From positions 1 to 6,830 of the forward strand of contig JAJRST010000635.1 of NCBI GenBank assembly GCA_024278645.1: a stretch of 6,830 nt of DNA. Direction: 5' to 3'. Positions 1 to 4,487 of the stretch are shown piece by piece. Position numbers and translations under genes: made by a program. The notes under the pieces are model-generated. The model did no database searches, was not told the DNA's origin, and saw nothing but the letters and a program-made list of their open reading frames with translations. The DNA comes from a bacterium (GTDB taxonomy: Bacteria; Zhuqueibacterota; Zhuqueibacteria; Residuimicrobiales; Krinioviventaceae). Within the stretch, counting starts at the first letter, position 1. Every line of letters starts with the position of its first letter.

Positions 1-1
1 C

Positions 2-3000
2 TGGCCGATGATCTGGCCGAGGGGCAGCGGCATTGAATACGGCTATGTGTTCGTCTTTTTTGTCGCCGCCGAGGTGGTCGATGCAAACGGCAATATCGTC
101 CATATCTCCTCGGATCGCTTTCATCGCGGCGGCATCGAACAGTCGCCGGATAAAAGCCATTGGTATGACTTTAAACCGTTGCCCAAGTATTTCAACAACC
201 ATCATCTGGGCTCCACAGAGTGGGATATCGGCGGCGTAAGCGAGGATGTGGGGCTGGACGGCTTTCCTGGAACCAACGATTTTGGCGAGGGCGACGGCGA
301 GCTGCAGACGGGAGAGGATTTCAACAGAAACGGCGTCCTGGACTTGAGCCTGATCAATGTGGCGGAATGGGCGGCGATGACGCACTTGCGCGAGACATGG
401 CCGCAATACTGGCCGGCGCAAAGCTACCCGGGCGATGACCGGGCCATCGGCGAGGAGCGCCCCGGCGTTCGCGCCGGCAGGTGGAACGGCGAATACGGCG
501 CCTACGCCCGCGCGGATCAGGAGTCCTATTACCTGATGGATGATCACGAAAACGACGAGTTTGAATATTATCCCTTTTTCATTCCGGGGACGGATCAACC
601 GGACGACCGCCCGTGGCCGGAAGGGCGCCGGGGCCTGGGCATCACCGTCGAAGTGCGAAATTACCAGTGGGTCGCGCGCCTGGCCGAAGACCTTATGATT
701 TCCATTTATGACATCACCAATTATGGCCGCAAGCTCAGCAAGGTCGTCGTCGGCATGTACAGCGATGTGGACGTCGGCGGCTCCTCCGGCGGCGACGATT
801 CCAACTTTGACACCGTCGACGATATTACTTATGTGTGGGACAAAAGCGGAATTTCAACACAGGGACTGCCCACGGGCTACTTTGGCTTTGCCTTTTTGGA
901 AAGTCCCGGTCTCTCCGACAACCGCAAGGATGACGACGAAGATGGGTTTACGGATGAGAGCCAGACCAACAGGATAGATGAAGACGGCGACTGGCGATCG
1001 TGGGTCGACCTGAACGGCAACGGCGTCTGGGACAACGAGGATTTGAATTATAACGGCGAACTGGATCCGGGCGAGGATGTCAACAACAACGGCAAGCTTG
1101 ATATCGAGCCGGTGTGGGACGACGTCGGCTCCGACGGCCTGGGCCCGGAAGATGAAGGCTATCCCGGCCCCGATTCGGACGGCACCGAGGCCAATGGCAT
1201 TCCCGACTGGGGAGAGCCGAACTTTGATATGACCGACAATGACGAGTCCGATCAGGTCGGCTTGACTTCGTGGTACCTGAAAGACGTGGACAGCCGCGTC
1301 GCCATGGACGAGGAGTTTTGGGAAGTGGAGCTGCAACCGGGCACCTTTGATATTGACGAGGAATACACTCGCGACGTCGCATTCAGCTATGGCAGCGGCT
1401 TTATCGAATTGAATCCCGGCAAGCAGGGCACGCAACGTTACGCCATCGCCACCCTGTGCGGCAATGACGAGTATGACATCTTTCGCGACAAACGCACCAT
1501 GCAGAAAATTTACGATTCGGATTACAATTTTTCCAGACCGCCGCGCAAGCCCATCCTGACCACAATTGTCGGCGATAAAAAAGTCATTTTGATGTGGGAC
1601 AACCTGGCGGAAAAATCCAAGGATCCCATTTATGGTCGCGACTTTGAAATGTACAAGATTTACAAAAGCACCGACCCCAACTTTGCCGACATCAAGACGA
1701 TCACCGATGCTTATGGCAACCCGTTGCTTTTCACGCCCCTGGCGCAGTTCGATCTCAAGGACGGATTGTTCGGGTCGCATCCCATTCCCCTGGGAGGCAG
1801 CGGCGAAGCCGACGGCAACGATCTCGGCGTATCCTATGACATGGGCACGGACAGCGGATTAAAGCATTCCTATGTCGACACCAACGTGACCAACGGCCGC
1901 ACTTATTACTATGCCGTGGTTTCCGTGGATAAAGGCTATGATGTTGACTTTTTCGAAAGGGGCCTGACCGACCGCCCGAACCTGGCGCCGAACAGCCCGA
2001 CGGAATGTTCGGCCACTATTCAGGTCGATCCGTTGGGGCGGCCGACATTCATCGACAGGAACTGCGCCGTCGTCGTGCCCACGGAGCCGGCCGCCGGCTA
2101 CCTCGAGCCGCAGACGGAATCGGGCATCGAGCATGTCGCCGGCCTGGGCACCGGAGAGATTCATCTTGAGGTTTTGATTCCCGACAGTGTCATGACCGGC
2201 CATGAATATCGCCTGACCTTTCTGGACGATTCTACCTTTGAGAGGTTTGACGACTTTTTCAAATCCGGCAATACGGTGGGCGCCTGGCTGGTGGACTTGA
2301 CCACCGGCGACACCCTGTTTACCCCTGAAACCGATTTTAACGGCAGCGCTTTTGAGGAAAAGCTTTTTCACGGTTTCAAGCTCACCATCGACAACGACGA
2401 TTCCGTCAACGTGGACTGGTCCGGTTGGGTGAGGAGTCGCTCCAATATCTATGGCGATCCCCGCGGCTGGGATCAACAGACCCTGGCCGTGCCCCGGGAT
2501 TACGAAGTGAGAGTGGGCGAGCTGGGCATCGATTCATCCTACTCGGCGGTGCCGGGACGCGCGCGAAAAACAAACTTTACCGTGATGGATATCACCGACC
2601 CGGAAAACCCGCAGCGCGTCGTCTTTGGACTTGGCGAGAACGCGGACGACCCGGACTCGTTGCTGGGCATATTGAGCCACGGCGATGAAATCGCCATCAA
2701 GGTCGCACCGTTAAAGCTGGTTTTTGGCGAGGATACGACATTCATCTACACAGAAACGACATGGCGCATCAAGTTCAGTCTGCCGCGAGGCGTGGAGCAA
2801 ATCAATCAAGTCTTGCCAAAGGCCGGCGATATTTTCCGCTTTGTTACCAAAAAGCCTTTTAATCGGCATGATGCTTTTGAGTTTAAAATGATCGGCGGCG
2901 ACTATGACTATGCACGCGCCGCCACGGCCATGGATGACATTTATACCGTTCCCGATCCCTATATCGCAGCCAGCACGCTCGAACCCAGGCTGGTCAACCA

Positions 3001-3247
3001 GGACATTGGGCGCGGCGAGCGGCGGATCGATTTTGTGAATTTGCCCAAGGAGTGCACCATTTCCATCTTTACCAGTTCGGGGCGACTTGTCCGTGAAATT
3101 TATCACTCCTCCGCTCAGGAGCTCGGCCGCGAGTCGTGGGACTTGCGCACCACGGACGGTTTAGAGGTGGCGCACGGCATCTATATTTACCATGTGGATG
3201 CACCCAACGTCGGCACAAAAATCGGAAAATTGGCAATTATTAAATAA
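2..3247 (+). CDS. Large secreted multidomain protein with T9SS-type C-terminal domain (5' end missing)
   Basis: The frame is open from base 2, so the gene starts upstream; Met at base 8 has no visible signal peptide or ribosome site and is probably internal. Numbered from that Met there are 1079 residues. Residues 1-300 form a conserved module with GSGIEYGYVFVFF near the start and RGLGITVEVRNYQW and LAEDLMISIYDITNYG around 208-240, a pattern I recall from large secreted proteins of KSB1/Calditrichota-like bacteria. Residues 304-417 are Asp-rich with calcium-loop motifs, ending in EPNFDMTDNDESDQVGLTSW. Residues about 511-640 look like a fibronectin-III domain (KPILTTIVGDKKVILMWD to TYYYAVVSVDKG). 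Residues 978-985 (IYTVPDPY) resemble the VVPNPY linker that usually precedes a FlgD-Ig-like sorting domain, seen here at 1003-1079. No catalytic motif was recognised. Probably a surface or released structural or binding protein, exported by Sec then T9SS. The PorV-like gene follows after 23 bases, suggesting co-transcription. The CDS is solid; the function is unknown. Confidence 0.93.
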   Translation, partial: WPMIWPRGSGIEYGYVFVFFVAAEVVDANGNIVHISSDRFHRGGIEQSPDKSHWYDFKPLPKYFNNHHLGSTEWDIGGVSEDVGLDGFPGTNDFGEGDGELQTGEDFNRNGVLDLSLINVAEWAAMTHLRETWPQYWPAQSYPGDDRAIGEERPGVRAGRWNGEYGAYARADQESYYLMDDHENDEFEYYPFFIPGTDQPDDRPWPEGRRGLGITVEVRNYQWVARLAEDLMISIYDITNYGRKLSKVVVGMYSDVDVGGSSGGDDSNFDTVDDITYVWDKSGISTQGLPTGYFGFAFLESPGLSDNRKDDDEDGFTDESQTNRIDEDGDWRSWVDLNGNGVWDNEDLNYNGELDPGEDVNNNGKLDIEPVWDDVGSDGLGPEDEGYPGPDSDGTEANGIPDWGEPNFDMTDNDESDQVGLTSWYLKDVDSRVAMDEEFWEVELQPGTFDIDEEYTRDVAFSYGSGFIELNPGKQGTQRYAIATLCGNDEYDIFRDKRTMQKIYDSDYNFSRPPRKPILTTIVGDKKVILMWDNLAEKSKDPIYGRDFEMYKIYKSTDPNFADIKTITDAYGNPLLFTPLAQFDLKDGLFGSHPIPLGGSGEADGNDLGVSYDMGTDSGLKHSYVDTNVTNGRTYYYAVVSVDKGYDVDFFERGLTDRPNLAPNSPTECSATIQVDPLGRPTFIDRNCAVVVPTEPAAGYLEPQTESGIEHVAGLGTGEIHLEVLIPDSVMTGHEYRLTFLDDSTFERFDDFFKSGNTVGAWLVDLTTGDTLFTPETDFNGSAFEEKLFHGFKLTIDNDDSVNVDWSGWVRSRSNIYGDPRGWDQQTLAVPRDYEVRVGELGIDSSYSAVPGRARKTNFTVMDITDPENPQRVVFGLGENADDPDSLLGILSHGDEIAIKVAPLKLVFGEDTTFIYTETTWRIKFSLPRGVEQINQVLPKAGDIFRFVTKKPFNRHDAFEFKMIGGDYDYARAATAMDDIYTVPDPYIAASTLEPRLVNQDIGRGERRIDFVNLPKECTISIFTSSGRLVREIYHSSAQELGRESWDLRTTDGLEVAHGIYIYHVDAPNVGTKIGKLAIIK
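929..1102 (+). repeat. Tandem DxNxNGxxD calcium-loop motifs inside gene 1
   Basis: Protein-level repeats fit the DxDxDGxxD pattern of EF-hand, dockerin and thrombospondin type 3 calcium loops. They are DDDEDGFTD (residues 308-316), DLNGNGVWD (334-342), DLNYNGELD (345-353) and DVNNNGKLD (357-365). The last three start 11 and 12 residues apart, so the loops interlock as in thrombospondin-3 repeats. The 345 copy continues PGE and so also has the acidic residue at loop position 12. An isolated fifth copy, DFNRNGVLD, lies at residues 104-112 (bases 317-343). Calcium binding is inferred from the pattern; it would stiffen this acidic stretch outside the cell. Confidence 0.75.
3014..3244 (+). other. 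FlgD-Ig-like / T9SS type A-like C-terminal sorting domain of gene 1
   Basis: The last 77 residues have the expected strand pattern. RRIDFVNLP is followed by CTISIFTSSGRLVREI, then SWDLRTTDG, GIYIYHVDA and a terminal KIGKLAIIK. The W-D...DG...GIY core is the FlgD Ig-like fold signature. The ending at the very C-terminus with a short basic and hydrophobic strand is typical of type A T9SS sorting domains. In known systems this domain carries the protein across the outer membrane and is cleaved or kept as an anchor. Whether this organism has a working T9SS cannot be seen from this window. Confidence 0.8.
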
Positions 3248-3256
3248 GATAACTCT

Positions 3257-3260
3257 GGAG
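3257..3260 (+). promoter_or_regulatory. Ribosome binding site of the PorV-like gene
   Basis: GGAG ends 10 bases before the ATG at 3271. It is a modest SD sequence, slightly far from the start. No other purine-rich site lies in the 23-base gap after the gene 1 stop, and the signal peptide starting at this ATG supports the start choice. Confidence 0.6.
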
Positions 3261-3270
3261 TGTTTAGAAT

Positions 3271-4326
3271 ATGAATAAGCGCATAGTCGTTTTAGCTGTT
3301 TTGCTGCTTGGGCTGTCCATCGGTTCTCTAACCGCCCAGGAAAAGGAGGAGGCGCCTTTTCAGTTCGTCACGGATGTTTCCGGCGTTGGCACAAGTGCGG
3401 CCACTTTTCTCGAAATCGGCGTCGGCGCCCGCGCCGTCGCCATGGGAGGCGCCTATGTCTCCGTGGCCAACGACGCTTCCGCCCTCTATTGGAACCCGGC
3501 GGGCATCGCCTGGATCAATAACTTTCAGGCGGAATTGATGCATACGGAATGGCTGGCCGGAACCAGCTTCGATTATGTGGGCCTGGTCATTCCCGTGCAG
3601 TTCCTGCGATCTTCTTTTGGCGTGAGCTTTACCAGTCTGGATTACGGCGAGTCCCCGGTGCGCACCGTCGATCGTCCCGAAGGCACGGGCGAACGATACG
3701 GCGCGCGCGACTTTGCCGTCGGCCTCACTTATGCCGTGGCGTTGACCGACCGATTCTCCTTTGGAATTTCCGGCAAGTACATTTCGCAAAGAATATGGAG
3801 CGAGGCGGGAAATACCATGGCCATGGACCTGGGCGTGTTTTACAGCACCATGCTGGAAGGATTGCGGCTTGGCGCCAGTATCAGCAACTTTGGCGGCGAA
3901 ATCAGGCTTGCCGGCCGCCATCTCACCACGATTCACGATCCCGACCCGCGCGTGGCAAATTTTGATCGCGTGCCGGTCGATTACAAAGTCAGCGCCTATC
4001 CGCTGCCGCTGCTTTTCCGCGTCGGCATCTCTTATAGTAAAAAAATCGGACAATTCGGAGATATTCTTCTCTCCATGGATGTGCTGCATCCCAGCAATGC
4101 AACGGAGAGCATCAACCTGGGTATGGAATACGGATTTGGCGCCATGTTTTATTTTAGAGCCGGCTACCAAAATTTGTACGAGCGCGACAGCATCAACGGT
4201 CTGACGCTCGGCGGCGGCATCGATTACTACCTGGCCGGTCGGATGGGCATTCGCGTGGATTATGCCTGGTCGGACTGGGGAATACTCGAGAATACGCAGA
4301 GATTTTCACTTGGACTTGCTTTTTAA
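3271..4326 (+). CDS. PorV/PorQ-family outer-membrane beta-barrel protein
   Basis: Complete 351-residue protein. Residues 1-23 are a Sec signal peptide (MNKR, a run of V/L/A/I/G, then SLTAQ), probably cut after Ala22. Residues 46-80 hold the family signature: FLEIGVGARAVAMGGAYV, followed by NDASALYWNPAGIA. The rest is alternating beta-strand sequence with aromatic and glycine residues, such as FGVSFTSLDYGESPV, LTLGGGIDYYLAGRMGI and VDYAWSDWG. It ends in Phe (RFSLGLAF), the usual last residue of outer-membrane barrels inserted by the BAM complex. In T9SS, PorV is a FadL-like barrel that collects sorting-domain cargo from the translocon and hands it to the attachment complex. The family (also UPF0164) is often multicopy in FCB bacteria, so this copy may serve its neighbours. 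PorV and PorQ cannot be told apart here; a general FadL-like transport role remains possible. The family call is strong and the exact role is inferred. Confidence 0.9.
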   Translation: MNKRIVVLAVLLLGLSIGSLTAQEKEEAPFQFVTDVSGVGTSAATFLEIGVGARAVAMGGAYVSVANDASALYWNPAGIAWINNFQAELMHTEWLAGTSFDYVGLVIPVQFLRSSFGVSFTSLDYGESPVRTVDRPEGTGERYGARDFAVGLTYAVALTDRFSFGISGKYISQRIWSEAGNTMAMDLGVFYSTMLEGLRLGASISNFGGEIRLAGRHLTTIHDPDPRVANFDRVPVDYKVSAYPLPLLFRVGISYSKKIGQFGDILLSMDVLHPSNATESINLGMEYGFGAMFYFRAGYQNLYERDSINGLTLGGGIDYYLAGRMGIRVDYAWSDWGILENTQRFSLGLAF

Positions 4327-4345
4327 ACCAACGAATCGAGCTTTT

Positions 4346-4356
4346 GGAAGGAGGTG
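4346..4356 (+). promoter_or_regulatory. Orphan Shine-Dalgarno-like sequence
   Basis: GGAAGGAGGTG contains a nine-base match to the full SD consensus (AAGGAGGTG), stronger than the site before the PorV-like gene. No start codon lies at the usual 5-9 base distance. The nearest is GTG at 4357, too close, which would open a 30-codon basic reading frame ending with TAA at 4447-4449. It may be chance, a poorly spaced leader-peptide start, or a ribosome standby site. Confidence 0.3.
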
Positions 4357-4391
4357 GTGAGCCGGAGGCGCAACATTATTTTACGTGAAAG

Positions 4392-4430
4392 GTGCGTGGC
4401 GTTGTCTCGGGAGAAAACGACGACACGCGC
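4392..4430 (+). other. Imperfect inverted repeat (possible mRNA hairpin) upstream of the PPC-repeat gene
   Basis: Bases 4392-4398 (GTGCGTG, less the edge mismatch) pair with 4424-4430 (CACGCGC), and TTGTC at 4402-4406 pairs with GACGA at 4419-4423. Two T-G wobbles and a three-base bulge (GCG, 4399-4401) interrupt the 12-pair stem, and the loop is 12 bases (4407-4418). It ends 44 bases before the ribosome site of the next gene. There is no T-run after it, so it is not a standard terminator. It could be an mRNA processing or stability element, or chance. Confidence 0.3.
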
Positions 4431-4474
4431 AGGAGCAATGCGTTTGTAAATCCATTTTATTTGAGGCTAACGCC

Positions 4475-4483
4475 AAAAGGAGG
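4475..4483 (+). promoter_or_regulatory. Ribosome binding site of the PPC-repeat gene
   Basis: AAAAGGAGG is a strong SD sequence ending four bases before ATG at 4488. It fixes the start of the downstream gene, and the reading frame beginning there opens with a clear signal peptide. Confidence 0.85.
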
Positions 4484-4487
4484 AAAC

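Larger units (their letters stand above)
4327..4487 (+). other. Spacer between the PorV-like gene and the PPC-repeat gene
   Basis: This 161-base stretch has no convincing protein gene. It contains an SD-like purine run (4346-4356), an imperfect hairpin (4392-4430) and the ribosome binding site of the next gene (4475-4483). I saw no hairpin followed by a T-run, so no intrinsic terminator closes the upstream pair. I saw neither a sigma-70-like promoter pair nor the Bacteroidota TTTG / TAnnTTTG pair at proper spacing. Read-through from the upstream genes is therefore possible, but a promoter of unfamiliar type cannot be excluded. Confidence 0.6.

Noticed and set aside
8..10. ATG at base 8 as the true start of gene 1
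   Set aside because: The frame stays open upstream to base 2, there is no signal peptide after it although the protein is clearly exported, and the following GSGxEY segment is internal in the family as I recall it.
854..1780. 308-codon open frame on the minus strand inside gene 1
   Set aside because: It is an antisense shadow of a GC-rich coding region. Its translation is low-complexity hydrophobic (V/I/A/D) with no domain pattern, while the plus strand has clear domains throughout.
1859..2476. 205-codon minus-strand frame, and similar ones at 3328-4170, 4728-5429, 5610-6128 and 6144-6755
   Set aside because: All lie wholly opposite well-supported genes, lack ribosome sites of note, and show the composition expected of reverse-complemented Asp/Gly-rich codons.
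4327..4350. Intrinsic terminator after the PorV-like gene
   Set aside because: Only a four-base CCAA/TTGG pairing is present with no T-run, which is too weak to call.
4443..4466. Bacteroidota-style promoter (TTTG ... TAnnTTTG) upstream of the PPC-repeat gene
   Set aside because: The TTTATTTG near 4458 mismatches the conserved second base, and the upstream TTTG is too close for the expected spacing.
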